The position numbers were made by a program, and so were the translations under genes. Shown piece after piece: positions 35,067-45,081 of a stretch of 64,000 bases of DNA (positions are counted from its first letter, which is position 1; each line of letters opens with the position of its first letter). The stretch is taken from the NCBI RefSeq assembly GCF_946407605.1, contig NZ_CAMJOS010000001.1:186001-250000 (forward strand), read 5' to 3'. The DNA is from an uncultured Prevotella sp. Its GTDB lineage: Bacteria > Bacteroidota > Bacteroidia > Bacteroidales > Bacteroidaceae. The notes under the pieces are model-generated. The model saw only the letters and a program-made list of their open reading frames with translations. It did not search any database and was not told where the DNA came from.

Positions 35067-35537
35067 ATGAAAAAGTTATTCGCATTAATGATTATCCCTG
35101 CTGCTATGGCTTTATCCTCTTGTAGCGGCTGCTCGAGCGAGCCAACAGTAGCCGAGGAGAGAAATGAGCTAGAAGAGGAGCTGAAGTTGGGCTGGAGCGA
35201 AGTGGACGACGAGGTGGGCGACCTGATGAAGGAGTTCAACGCCAACATGGACAGCCATAGTCGTGACGGCATGATATCGCTGGGCATGGGATTCCAAAAC
35301 GGTAACGTGCTGCTGAACTATACGGTGGACGACAACAAGTTTGACCTGGGCAACCTCGAAAGTCTGAAAGCTGCCATGACCGACTCTATCAAGCAGATGT
35401 CGACCCAGGAGAAGGAGGACATGCAATGTATTCCCAATGCCGGCTATAAGATTATCTACACCTTCGTAGGCAAGAAATCGGCTACCATCGTATCCTTTAT
35501 CTTTACGGTAGAAGAGTTGCAGGAACTGCTGTATTAG
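35067..35537 (+). CDS. Small lipoprotein of unknown function
   Basis: A 156-residue protein starting MKKLFALMIIPAAMALSSC, with a clear lipobox (Cys at residue 19). The mature part is acidic and helical (VAEERNELEEELKLGWSEVDDEV), followed by a mixed alpha/beta region with VGKKSATIVSFIFTVEELQELL at the end. I recognise no domain. The start at 35067 is chosen for the signal peptide and its distance from the promoter. The esterase gene begins 5 bp after its stop, so the two form an operon. It may be an outer-membrane or periplasmic partner of the esterase. Confidence 0.7.
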   Translation: MKKLFALMIIPAAMALSSCSGCSSEPTVAEERNELEEELKLGWSEVDDEVGDLMKEFNANMDSHSRDGMISLGMGFQNGNVLLNYTVDDNKFDLGNLESLKAAMTDSIKQMSTQEKEDMQCIPNAGYKIIYTFVGKKSATIVSFIFTVEELQELLY

Positions 35538-35541
35538 TGGA

Positions 35542-36351
35542 ATGAGGCGCACGCTACTTTTGATTGTTGCTTTGCTGAGCAGCATCAGCATGATGGCACA
35601 ATATGACTACCTGATAGCAAACCGCAAGGTGATTCCTGGCGGTTACGATTTTTGGGTATATACCCCTGAGGATTATTACTTCTCGCAGGAACACACCCCT
35701 GTGATCATCTTCCTGCATGGGGCCAGCCTGTGCAGCAAAGACCTGAACCGCTCACGACGCTATGGTCCGCTGGATGCCATCGTGAAGGGCCGGGAGATTC
35801 CTGCACTAGTCATCGTACCTCAGAACCCAGGCGGTTCGTGGAACCCCAAGAAAATCAACGATGTGCTGGAGTGGACGCTGAAAAACTATCCTGCCGACTC
35901 GACCCGCGTCTATGTGCTGGGCATGAGTCTGGGCGGCTATGGCACACTCGACTTTACAGGCACCTATCCTGAGAAAGTGGCAGCTGCGATGGCTCTCTGT
36001 GGCGGCACCACGCTGAAGGATGTGCAGGGACTGGGCCAGGTGCCGCTATGGATTATGCACGGCACGGCCGACAAGGCTGTGAACATCAAAGAGTCGAAAA
36101 AGGTAGTGAACGCCTTGGAAGATGCCCATAACGACAAACGGTTACGCTACGACTGGCTGAAAGGTCAGAGTCATGGGGCGCTGGCCAGCATCTTCTATAT
36201 GAAACGTACTTATGAATGGCTGTTTCGCCATTCGCTGAGCGACGAGGGGCGCCCCCTCTGTCGTGAATACAAGATCACCAAAGACGATTTAAAAGGGGCA
36301 TATCAGGATTTAAATCGTGACATGCCCGATCCGGAGGTTATAGATGAGTGA
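35542..36351 (+). CDS. Exported alpha/beta hydrolase (esterase, feruloyl-esterase/CE1-like)
   Basis: A 269-residue protein with a signal peptide ending near Ala19. It shows the oxyanion HG motif (IIFLHGASL), nucleophile Ser in GMSLGGYG (about residue 134), an Asp in HGTADKAVN and a catalytic His in GQSHGA. The fold matches prolyl-oligopeptidase-like or CE1-type esterases, which hydrolyse feruloyl, acetyl or other ester bonds. The substrate is unproven. The stop codon lies inside the left arm of the terminator stem at 36341-36376. It is cotranscribed with the small lipoprotein. Confidence 0.83.
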   Translation: MRRTLLLIVALLSSISMMAQYDYLIANRKVIPGGYDFWVYTPEDYYFSQEHTPVIIFLHGASLCSKDLNRSRRYGPLDAIVKGREIPALVIVPQNPGGSWNPKKINDVLEWTLKNYPADSTRVYVLGMSLGGYGTLDFTGTYPEKVAAAMALCGGTTLKDVQGLGQVPLWIMHGTADKAVNIKESKKVVNALEDAHNDKRLRYDWLKGQSHGALASIFYMKRTYEWLFRHSLSDEGRPLCREYKITKDDLKGAYQDLNRDMPDPEVIDE

Positions 36352-36380
36352 GAAGCGATTACTTCTCACTCATCTATTTT
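36341..36380 (+). terminator. Terminator after the esterase gene
   Basis: A perfect 15-bp stem (36341-36355 with 36362-36376), a 6-nt loop and a following TTTT. The esterase TGA (36349-36351) lies within the stem. The peptide gene on the other strand ends only 2 bp away. Confidence 0.85.
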
Positions 36381-36576
36381 AATAGTCTTCTTCATCATCG
36401 TCGAAGTCGTCATTACAGCCTCTACCAGGACTGTAGTCGCCAGCAGGCTCATCTTCCCAGAAGAAAAGATCGGAGCCACGAGAGCCCAACTCACCTCTAT
36501 GACTGGCAATATACAACACGCAACCTGAATTCATCAGGACTGTCTTACAATCGGGCTGGAAATATATCTTCTTCAT
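36379..36576 (-). CDS. 65-residue peptide with acidic tail, unknown function
   Basis: The peptide begins MKKIYFQPDCKTVLMNSGCV and ends in a run of Asp/Glu closed by Tyr (DDFDDDEEDY). Its ATG overlaps the adhesin stop (ATGA), so it is translationally coupled and last in the operon. Short proteins with an 'MKKxYxxPxxxxVxxxxxxxL' start and a Gly/Asp-rich tail are frequent in Prevotella and Bacteroides, and I know no function for them. There is no clear signal peptide and no membrane segment. It has two Cys (10 and 19) near the N-terminus. It could be a secreted or modified peptide, a chaperone or a regulator of the adhesin. All of these are guesses. Confidence 0.65.
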   Translation of the reverse strand: MKKIYFQPDCKTVLMNSGCVLYIASHRGELGSRGSDLFFWEDEPAGDYSPGRGCNDDFDDDEEDY

Positions 36577-39500
36577 TTTACAATTGCTTTTTTACCGTTA
36601 ATAATATACAAACCAGCTTTGAGAGCTGAGGTCTTTTGTCTAGTATCTGAAACTTTGCGGCCCTGCAGGTCGTAAGTCGCATTGGCATCCTCACGACTGA
36701 TAGAGAGCTCACGGATATCGTCAGGTTCCTGTTCGCTAATCACGATATTAAGACGAGAAGAGGCGTTGTCTACCTGCAGATAAGCACGGAAGGGAGGAAT
36801 CCAAGCGCCAGCAGCGGCACGGACAAACTGTCCTCCCTTGATACCACCATCATCGGCAGCGGCAAAGCCGTAGATATTACCTGGATCGACAGCCCACTCA
36901 ATCTGCTCGTAGGTGCCAATCAGGTTACCCTGAGTGGCAGAGAAACTGTTGACTTGCATCACAGCAACGTCTGTAGCAGATACATGTTCTGCGGCAGGCG
37001 TGAAGATATAAGGCTTATTAGCTTCGATGCCGTCATTCTCAGCATCATAGAACACAGCATTATCGCCATCGATTTCCTTGAACTTATAGAACGTTCCCAA
37101 AGCATCGGCCTGCGCCTTAGTCAGGGCGAAGGGCAGGAAGACAGTAGAGGTGCGACCAACGGTGAACGTGCGGTTCAGCGTAGCCTCAGCAGCCGTAAAG
37201 GCCATAGGCGAGCGGAACTTAGAATCGCTGTTGAGACTGAGGCGGGCACACTCCTTGTTGATAACCACGTTGGGTTCGCCACCATCGTCGTTTTTATCAG
37301 GCAGATAAATCAGCGTGTTGCTGCCAAAGCCACCCATGAGACCGCTAGAGCGGTTGACGGTGAAGTCCTCCAAGGCGGTACCCTTCATGTCGATATACAG
37401 AATCTGACTCTTGTCAAGCGCATCAAACACGGTGGGAGCCAACTCGGTAATGGGATACACCTCTGGAGCTGCCTCGCGCCTTACAGCACGACTGGCAGCA
37501 GCGTCGGCTAGTGCTACAGTAGAGAGCACGATGCCATTGCCGCTGTCAGCAACAGCAGAGCTGGGCAGACTGTAAAGCTTCACCTTTCTACCCACATTAT
37601 TCTCTTGTTCTGAATAGACATTGTTGTTGACCATCGACGAAGCAGCCACACCTAACTGAGTCACCTTTACATGTCCGTGGAGCACCTTCTCACGATTCGG
37701 CATTTCACTCATACTCCTCGAAGGTGCTGGTGTTTCGGCCAGATAGACATAGACATAGGTACGGTCGGTGACAGCGAAGGGCACATAATAGGTGGCCATC
37801 TCGTTGACAGTTGGGTAATCCTCGTTAGGCAGGAGAACGGGGTCGCTCAGACCAATCTGTACTGCCAGTTTGTTGCCCTCACGGATATTGGCGTCAATCT
37901 GAATATCGCCTGTGCCAGGAGCCAACATAAAGACAAGGCCTGTGAAACCTGCAGCAAAGCCGTCAGTACCAGGTTCGTTATTTTCGTAGAAAGTCTCGTC
38001 CTTAACTACCACCTCATCGAGAATAGCACCAGCAGGATCTTCTGGTGTGCCGCTACCCTCATCGAAGCTATTGGCAGGCAGGTTATAAATTACATCGTCA
38101 ATGACCTCGTTCACCACGGGATCATCGGGGTGATTAGGATCGGTGGGGTCTGTCAATGTCACCTCGGCAGTAGGATTCTCTTCGTTGACAATAGGTGCGA
38201 TGGAAGCGGGATCGAGCACCGCCATGCTATTGCCAACCTCAGTGTGACCCAACGGAGAATCATAGGAAGGCGTAGCAAAACCACTTATCCAGTTACCAGA
38301 ATCCTTGGTCTTGATCAGGGTGAGCTTACCAGGAGCACTAGCAGAGGTAGTGAAGGTGAGAGGAGCATTAGCCACTGAAGACGATAGCATATTCTCTGTG
38401 CCGCTGATGGTGCTCTCACCCTGCAGATAAATCTTCAACTGACTCAGACCACTGGTCACAGGAACAGTGAGTGTGGCATCGTTGAGCACCAGAGTCTTGT
38501 CGACATCGGTATATTTCACCTTACCATCGCCCAGAATATCGGTACAGTTGACACTGGTGACAACGGTAGAACCTATCAAGAGGCCGTAGTCGACGGGAGG
38601 CGTTACGGAGATGAGGTCACCAGAAGTCTGCAACCCAAGGTCAGCTTCATAGCCAATGTTGAAACGTGTGCTAAAGAAGCCTTCCACATCGTCCTGTAAA
38701 GTCCAACTCAGCTGACCAGGCTTGGTGTCGTTGGTGGTAAAGGTGAGAGGAACATTGGTATTCAGCATATTGCGGAAACCAGCGCTAAAGGCCAGCGTAT
38801 TGGTGCCTCGCAGCTCAACAGTAAGACCCTCGGACAGAGCACATCTGACAAGAGAGGTGGTATCACCAGGATTAATGCTAACGTTGGCGCCATAGAACAA
38901 CAGACTGTTGGTAACGGGGTTGAAACGTACGGTGGCGTTAGCATCGCTCAACACATTATCCTTGTTGGCACTGTTTACACGTATACCCTTAACCCAGATA
39001 TTGTAGTTGATAGGACTCACGGCAAGATTGAAGCTAAGGATACCGTCGCTGACAACCAACGGATAGGCATAGGAGGTCTCGTCGGCCACATCGACTGCCT
39101 GCTGAATATTGGCAGTAAGTGTGGCGGTACCCACACCAACAGTGGTGACAACGCCATTAGTGAAGAGAGCCACATTGGGATTGCTACTCTCATAGACCAC
39201 ACCCTCGGGGTTGAACGTCAGGCCATCGCCATTGCCAATCTGTGTCATCTCAGGGGTAAAGCTGGTACCTACCAGAACAGATGCAGGCTGAGGAGCAAAG
39301 CCGATATACTTGCCCCTGGCAATGGGTGAGACAACGTTACGAATCTGAGCACGGGCATAGATCATCGGCGAAGCTACGCTAACAGCCACTGGCTCGGTAT
39401 AAACATTGAAGTTTCTGCCATCGGTAGAGGTATAGAGCGTCACATCGTTATACTGACGTTCAAAAGTAGCGCCAGGGAAAAGACCTAAAGACACAACAGC

Positions 39501-42500
39501 CTTAGGAGTCTCTGAATCGGGATCGAGCCACAGAACAGGGGCATCGAACTGGGTAGTGACACAGAGAGCATGCCATTGGGCAGGAGCACCTGTCGCGTCT
39601 TGGGCAGTCACCGTGAGGTTATAGTCTACCAAACGACTCACTTCGCGATATACCTTGGTGAAGCCCGAACCAATGATGTCGGTGTTCTCGGGGGTCTGGA
39701 GGGTTAGCTCGCAAGGTACATCGTTACTGCCTTCCTGAAGAATCAGGTTAAAGGCGGCATCTTCTAAGGTGCTATAGACGGCACTGGTAGTGAGAGAACT
39801 GATGCGGTTTTCCTTACCTACGAACTGAATGGTGAGATCACCATTGCCATTCCAAGCCACACCACCATTGCCAATAAGAACATCGCCAGTCATGAACAGC
39901 GTATTGGTCTCGGGTTCGAAGCTAACAGTACCGTCACCCACAATCAGGTCACCCGTGATATTCTTAGCATTCTCTTCGGTAACCTCTACGCCTGCCACAG
40001 TAAGACCATAGACTTCAGGTAACGACTGGGCTATCCAAGCATAAGGAGCATCGGAACTTGACTCATCAAAATAGCCTACAGGATTCCAAGAAAGGCCGTT
40101 CTGGAAAGCTAACTGGAAACCATCGTGGGCATAACCGCCACGGAAGAGAAGCATTCCCGGATTGGCCTCATCGGTGGTAAAAGTCAATGTATGTGTCGTG
40201 TTATCACCATCTATTCTTTCTATGAGGCTACTACCACAATCTGGCTGACTCGTTCCTATTAGATGGATAGTCAGATCCATACTTGTTTGGATGAATGGGC
40301 TCTGGAAGCAGTTATAAGGTACATTGTTAAACGTCAGCGTATGGTTGCCATCAAAGGAAATAGAGTTGTTGGCACCTTGATTCTTGGCAATCTTATTCAT
40401 ATTGAGACTGGTGACGCGCTCACCGCTGACATATAAATCATAAGAGGTATAAGAAGTAACCGTGGCTGACGTGATGGGCAGATAGGTATTATTGCCTGCG
40501 TAGTAGTTCAGACAAATAGTACCATCAAGACTGCAGTAACGAGGGTCTATATCACCTTCAACCACCAAGGCTACATCGTCGTATTCTATCTCACTGAAAT
40601 AAGAGATGACGGTTTCTTCACCGGCATTCAGCAATAGTGAGCAGGACTGGTTGTCACCTTTAGTAAACACCAACTTAGGAGTTCTCTCGGCATAGCCATT
40701 GTAACGGATGGCCTCGCAACCGTCTGTACCATAAATAGCATTAGTGCCTTTCAGACAGATGGTCAGGTCATCCGTACCCATATAGTAGATACCCGTAGCC
40801 TCCATCATGGCACCTTCATCACCCTCGGTGATTTCACTGCCAGCAGAACCAATGGTGGCATTGTTCAGCGTCAGCGTGCTGGTCTCATTGTCCCAACTTA
40901 CTGTGCCATCACCCAGAATATCTCTGGCGTTGGCGCTGGTCACTTCTTGACCTGCCACCCAGATGGGGAAACACTGTGATGTTGTCACTGTAACTGTCAC
41001 AGGAACATCGGGCATCTCGAAGGTATATTGTGTAATATTGTCGCCCATCTCTTCTGACTCGGTGGTAATAGTAGTCTCCGTAGAGGTATTGGTCACGGTA
41101 AGAGACTCAATAGTATATCCGTCGCCAGGATATGCACTCAAGGTCACGGTCTGACCTGGGACAACCAGGATACCATCCTCTACATTATTATAATAAGTGC
41201 CTTTCTCACCCATAACAGTATACTCGGAAGTCTCTCCTGGCAGAGTCACCTTCTTGGTATTGGCAAGAACAGCGCCATTATCCTCAAAGATATCAGAAGA
41301 AGAAGGCACAAATTCGGGATAGCTGTCGCCATCATAATCGGTATAGCCACCTGAGCCACGATGCTGGTAACCAGTAAGAATGGTGGCTGCCTCATCACCA
41401 GAATTCTTGGTTGACACAGAGACCGTAAACTCATAGGTATTGTCGGCCAACGTAATAGCTCTGTGATAACCCACGATTGCACCTGCCAAAGCTATTTCAT
41501 ACTCATCTCCAGAAGTCTTGACTTCGCTACTAACCGTTGTCGTATTCTTTACAGCGTTACCACTGATGGTAACAGGATACTCACCGCTGGCGTCAAACTC
41601 GCAGCGGCCTATAATACCACCTGCTGTCTGATAACCGCCTGCTACAACATGACTGCTGCTGATAGCAGAGTTCTCGACTTCACAAGAAGCGATTGTTCCT
41701 GTATTGATATAACCTGAGATACCACCTGCGTTAGCCATACCACCTTCTAAGGAATAGGTAGTCGCACCGGTAATGGTGGAACCAAACACCTTACAGCGCT
41801 GGACGGTACCTTCGTAGATTTCGCCTGCCACACCTCCGGCCATCGGGTTCTGGGTGCTTCCGGTCTCAACAACGCAATTGCTGACATTGCAGTCCTCAAC
41901 GGTGCCACCATACATATAGGCCACTACGGCTCCTGCATTGTTACCACCTGTAAAGGAACAGTCACTTAATGTCAGTTTCTTAATGACACCCATTCCACTG
42001 AGTGCCCCAAACAGTCCGGCATATTCTGCATCTTCGTCTGCCACGTATTCCAGGTGACTAATGGTACAATTGTTGCCATCGAAAGTTCCTTCAAACGCAT
42101 TATCACTATTTCCAATGGGCTCAAAGCCTGTGAGGTCCTCACAATTGATTTCATTATTGAGTTTGACAAACGCCTGACGACTGATAACGCCTTGGTTGTT
42201 GTATTTCGCAAAGTCCCTCAAATCCTCCTTCGTCTTGATGAGGTATGGATCTGAGGCTGTTCCACTGCCTCCTCCCATCAGTGTGGAAGTGATAATTATG
42301 GTGCTGATTGTCACTTCTTCACCTTCAATAACATCTGTGATATGGTACAAGCCGCCATAATTAATTTCAGTAAAGCCAGAGATAAGTTCATCACCTTCTG
42401 TAGATAACAGCAATGAGCAGGTCCGGCTGTCATCGTTCGAGAAAACCAGCTGAGGTACTCTCTCTGATTCTCCATCATAAAGGATGGCCTCACAGCCCCA

Positions 42501-44132
42501 AGCGCCATAAATTCTATTAGTACCTATCAGATTAATGGTCAGGTTGTCCGTACCCTTATAGATGATGCCGGGAGCCTCCCTCATTTCACCTTCGCCATCA
42601 ATGGCCATACCAATGGTAGCATCGCTAAGCGTCAGCGTACTGGTCTCATTATTCCAACTTACTGAGTAGTCACCAAAGAAGTTTTCAGCGGTATTTTCTG
42701 TCACCTGTATTCCTGCAATCCAAAGGTCATAATGCACGGAATTGTCAATACCGATGGTGCCGCCATACTCACTATTCGGCATATAGGACAAGCCGTTCTC
42801 ATAGACCACATTACCAGAAATATTACCCATGACCTGCAAACTGCCAGGGGTGTCTTCATCGGTAGTAAAGATCACACTATAACCTGACTGTACAGTCAGG
42901 TCACAACTCAAAGAACTTTCACTTACCAGTTGGATAGTCAAGTCCATACTAATAGTAAAACTCGGCGATGACATCTCCAAGTAGGGGATGTTAATACTGG
43001 CGTTGTTCATTGTCAGGACACTATTCACTGGGTCAAAGCTCATAGTAGGCTGCTCATCCCCAGTCGTTTCATCCAAGATATTGTCTTTGTTTTGACTTGT
43101 AACCTGATCAGCGCCAACCCATATTCCATATAAGGTCGCAGTTGTGAAGACAATCTTTCTGCTGTTGAACATGGGATTAAGAGGCTCGGAACCTTCAACA
43201 ATCATACCTCCCAACTCAGAGGCAGAGACGTTCAAGCCTTCTGCCGTCACATTGGTAAAGTTGCTAATACAAGAGTTATAGCTCTCGCTACTGCCTACTG
43301 TCAGCGAGCAGTCAGCTCCTGAGACATTACGGTTCACCTTGAGTGCCCCAATACCACTGCCAGTGATTGTTCCCTCAATGTAATTGTCGCCAATAATATT
43401 GACATTCATGTCAACAGCATTGCCCCATACAATGTCATTGACATAAGAGATAGTAGCATTCGTAAGGGTCAGCGTCTTGGTTGCAGGATCATAGCTCACA
43501 GAACCGCCATCTTCCAGAATATCATCGGCATTATCGTCCGTCACCGTTTCACCTACTTGAATACCATAGCCAGAAGTGAAGGTTACATCGGTAACTGGTT
43601 TCAAACCATTTTTGTAATACATCAAAGAATGAGGATCACCTAAATTCTGATAGGTCCAACTGACATACTGAACATCATCGGTTAGGGCATCGAAACAAGA
43701 ATACGTAAAATTTTCGAAGCCTGTGGCTACAGAAGTGGTACTACCCGAGATAAGTTGAAGGGAGCAAGGCTCACCAAGAGCATTAGCCAGGTTCAGTATT
43801 CCGGCACTTTCACCTTCAATGCCATAGCCATAGAGCGTGCCATTGAAGGTGTTGTCGCCTACCAAACTGATGGTCAGGTCGGTGCCATAGGTCACCAGAC
43901 TACCCGTTACAGAGGCATTGTTAAGTGTCAGAACACGACTCTCCTCGTCGAAACTGACGCCTGTGCCCATGATGGTAGATGCATTACTGGTTGTCAGCTC
44001 TGTATCATTGAAGAACACACCTTCGTTGGTGGCAGCCTCTGCCCATGTACCTATCGGCAGGAGCAACGTGATTAGGCACAGGAGAAAATTCCTGACACCT
44101 ATGGTTGACAAATTCAGTGATTTAGAAGTCAT
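36573..44132 (-). CDS. Giant secreted repeat protein (adhesin-like) with GLUG motifs and type IX-like C-terminal tail
   Basis: A 2519-residue protein with a signal peptide ending near Ala33. A unit of the pattern 'Y-x-I/L-W/x-V-x-G-x-x-V-T...N...ILGDG-V-S-x-D...LTLxNATI' recurs nine times, starting near residues 36, 186, 331, 466, 1051, 1227, 1372, 1709 and 1846. Each is followed by beta-helix-like strands. GLUG motifs (GLFGALSGMGVIKKL, AGGISGYINTGTIASC) fill about 690-850, and an InlB-type B-repeat lies near 975-1045. The end (YDLQGRKV...GLYIINGKK) resembles a type IX sorting tail. A surface role is inferred. It starts 25 bp after the histidine-kinase gene with no promoter between. Confidence 0.85.
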   Translation of the reverse strand: MTSKSLNLSTIGVRNFLLCLITLLLPIGTWAEAATNEGVFFNDTELTTSNASTIMGTGVSFDEESRVLTLNNASVTGSLVTYGTDLTISLVGDNTFNGTLYGYGIEGESAGILNLANALGEPCSLQLISGSTTSVATGFENFTYSCFDALTDDVQYVSWTYQNLGDPHSLMYYKNGLKPVTDVTFTSGYGIQVGETVTDDNADDILEDGGSVSYDPATKTLTLTNATISYVNDIVWGNAVDMNVNIIGDNYIEGTITGSGIGALKVNRNVSGADCSLTVGSSESYNSCISNFTNVTAEGLNVSASELGGMIVEGSEPLNPMFNSRKIVFTTATLYGIWVGADQVTSQNKDNILDETTGDEQPTMSFDPVNSVLTMNNASINIPYLEMSSPSFTISMDLTIQLVSESSLSCDLTVQSGYSVIFTTDEDTPGSLQVMGNISGNVVYENGLSYMPNSEYGGTIGIDNSVHYDLWIAGIQVTENTAENFFGDYSVSWNNETSTLTLSDATIGMAIDGEGEMREAPGIIYKGTDNLTINLIGTNRIYGAWGCEAILYDGESERVPQLVFSNDDSRTCSLLLSTEGDELISGFTEINYGGLYHITDVIEGEEVTISTIIITSTLMGGGSGTASDPYLIKTKEDLRDFAKYNNQGVISRQAFVKLNNEINCEDLTGFEPIGNSDNAFEGTFDGNNCTISHLEYVADEDAEYAGLFGALSGMGVIKKLTLSDCSFTGGNNAGAVVAYMYGGTVEDCNVSNCVVETGSTQNPMAGGVAGEIYEGTVQRCKVFGSTITGATTYSLEGGMANAGGISGYINTGTIASCEVENSAISSSHVVAGGYQTAGGIIGRCEFDASGEYPVTISGNAVKNTTTVSSEVKTSGDEYEIALAGAIVGYHRAITLADNTYEFTVSVSTKNSGDEAATILTGYQHRGSGGYTDYDGDSYPEFVPSSSDIFEDNGAVLANTKKVTLPGETSEYTVMGEKGTYYNNVEDGILVVPGQTVTLSAYPGDGYTIESLTVTNTSTETTITTESEEMGDNITQYTFEMPDVPVTVTVTTSQCFPIWVAGQEVTSANARDILGDGTVSWDNETSTLTLNNATIGSAGSEITEGDEGAMMEATGIYYMGTDDLTICLKGTNAIYGTDGCEAIRYNGYAERTPKLVFTKGDNQSCSLLLNAGEETVISYFSEIEYDDVALVVEGDIDPRYCSLDGTICLNYYAGNNTYLPITSATVTSYTSYDLYVSGERVTSLNMNKIAKNQGANNSISFDGNHTLTFNNVPYNCFQSPFIQTSMDLTIHLIGTSQPDCGSSLIERIDGDNTTHTLTFTTDEANPGMLLFRGGYAHDGFQLAFQNGLSWNPVGYFDESSSDAPYAWIAQSLPEVYGLTVAGVEVTEENAKNITGDLIVGDGTVSFEPETNTLFMTGDVLIGNGGVAWNGNGDLTIQFVGKENRISSLTTSAVYSTLEDAAFNLILQEGSNDVPCELTLQTPENTDIIGSGFTKVYREVSRLVDYNLTVTAQDATGAPAQWHALCVTTQFDAPVLWLDPDSETPKAVVSLGLFPGATFERQYNDVTLYTSTDGRNFNVYTEPVAVSVASPMIYARAQIRNVVSPIARGKYIGFAPQPASVLVGTSFTPEMTQIGNGDGLTFNPEGVVYESSNPNVALFTNGVVTTVGVGTATLTANIQQAVDVADETSYAYPLVVSDGILSFNLAVSPINYNIWVKGIRVNSANKDNVLSDANATVRFNPVTNSLLFYGANVSINPGDTTSLVRCALSEGLTVELRGTNTLAFSAGFRNMLNTNVPLTFTTNDTKPGQLSWTLQDDVEGFFSTRFNIGYEADLGLQTSGDLISVTPPVDYGLLIGSTVVTSVNCTDILGDGKVKYTDVDKTLVLNDATLTVPVTSGLSQLKIYLQGESTISGTENMLSSSVANAPLTFTTSASAPGKLTLIKTKDSGNWISGFATPSYDSPLGHTEVGNSMAVLDPASIAPIVNEENPTAEVTLTDPTDPNHPDDPVVNEVIDDVIYNLPANSFDEGSGTPEDPAGAILDEVVVKDETFYENNEPGTDGFAAGFTGLVFMLAPGTGDIQIDANIREGNKLAVQIGLSDPVLLPNEDYPTVNEMATYYVPFAVTDRTYVYVYLAETPAPSRSMSEMPNREKVLHGHVKVTQLGVAASSMVNNNVYSEQENNVGRKVKLYSLPSSAVADSGNGIVLSTVALADAAASRAVRREAAPEVYPITELAPTVFDALDKSQILYIDMKGTALEDFTVNRSSGLMGGFGSNTLIYLPDKNDDGGEPNVVINKECARLSLNSDSKFRSPMAFTAAEATLNRTFTVGRTSTVFLPFALTKAQADALGTFYKFKEIDGDNAVFYDAENDGIEANKPYIFTPAAEHVSATDVAVMQVNSFSATQGNLIGTYEQIEWAVDPGNIYGFAAADDGGIKGGQFVRAAAGAWIPPFRAYLQVDNASSRLNIVISEQEPDDIRELSISREDANATYDLQGRKVSDTRQKTSALKAGLYIINGKKAIVK

Positions 44133-44157
44133 TTTCTCTGTTTGTTATTCATTGTTA

Positions 44158-45078
44158 TTAAAGGGGGAGGGTCATCACAAAACGGGCACCACCCTCAGGA
44201 TTATTAAATGATGTATCGAGCACAATGTCACCACCAAGCCGGCGCGCAATACTGCGAGCCACAGTGAGACCGATACCTGTGCCGTCGTAATAGTTGTCGA
44301 GTTGTACGAATTCTTCAAAGATATGATCAGATTCCTCAGCAGGCACACCGATGCCATTGTCTTCAACGATGAATGCCAGCATCTGGTCTTGCATGGCAAG
44401 GCGCAACAGCACCCTACTCTGCTTCACCTCAGCACCAGCAACAATGGCAGCCTCGGCAGGCTGCGAGAACTTACGGGCATTGTCGAGCACCAGCGACAGG
44501 GCACGAGTGGCCTGCTGCAGGTTGGTGTGGAGCATAGCCACATCGGTACCCTCACCCATATCAAGGTCGAAGGTGAGATGCGGAGCGATGGTGATGCCAC
44601 TCTCGTCGGCTGCCTGGGCAGCCACCTGCACAGCAGGCACATCGTCATTACGCTCCAGCTCGTCGCTACTGTTGGCATCAGCCAACTCCAGCATTTTGTT
44701 CACCAGCGACGTGATGCGGTTGGTATTCTCGTCTATGCCCTGCGTCACCTCCTGCTGAGTGGCTGCATCGAGTTCCATACCTGGTGTGGTAAGAATTTGC
44801 GTAAAGCCATTCAGGATATTCAGGGGGGTACGAATTTCGTGGGATATCTGCTGGATGAAGTTGGTCTTCATGCGAGAAGCTTCTTCTGCACGACGACGGG
44901 CTATCTCCAACTGCTGGTTGGTTTCCTCAAGCTCATGATAGGTCTCTTCCAACTTATCATAGAGCAGGAGTGACTCCTGATAGCCTTCTGACATGATGTC
45001 GAAATTATGCTCCAGGGTCTCGTAGTCCTCGCGCAGTCGCTGCAGTTCCTCACGAAGGGTCTGTGAGTCGTCAGGCAT
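44158..45078 (-). CDS. Soluble sensor histidine kinase
   Basis: A 306-residue protein with no membrane segment. A long coiled coil (1-70, rich in Leu and Glu) precedes the HisKA domain with phospho-acceptor His80 (QQISHEIRTPLN). The HATPase domain (about 190-306) has an N-box LVLDNARKFS, VEDNGIGVP, an F-box and GTGIGLTVAR. The conserved boxes look intact. No response regulator is adjacent. It begins 3 bp after the STAS gene and is followed by the adhesin, so it probably feeds into, or is scaffolded with, the partner switch. The input signal is unknown. Confidence 0.92.
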   Translation of the reverse strand: MPDDSQTLREELQRLREDYETLEHNFDIMSEGYQESLLLYDKLEETYHELEETNQQLEIARRRAEEASRMKTNFIQQISHEIRTPLNILNGFTQILTTPGMELDAATQQEVTQGIDENTNRITSLVNKMLELADANSSDELERNDDVPAVQVAAQAADESGITIAPHLTFDLDMGEGTDVAMLHTNLQQATRALSLVLDNARKFSQPAEAAIVAGAEVKQSRVLLRLAMQDQMLAFIVEDNGIGVPAEESDHIFEEFVQLDNYYDGTGIGLTVARSIARRLGGDIVLDTSFNNPEGGARFVMTLPL

Positions 45079-45081
45079 GAG

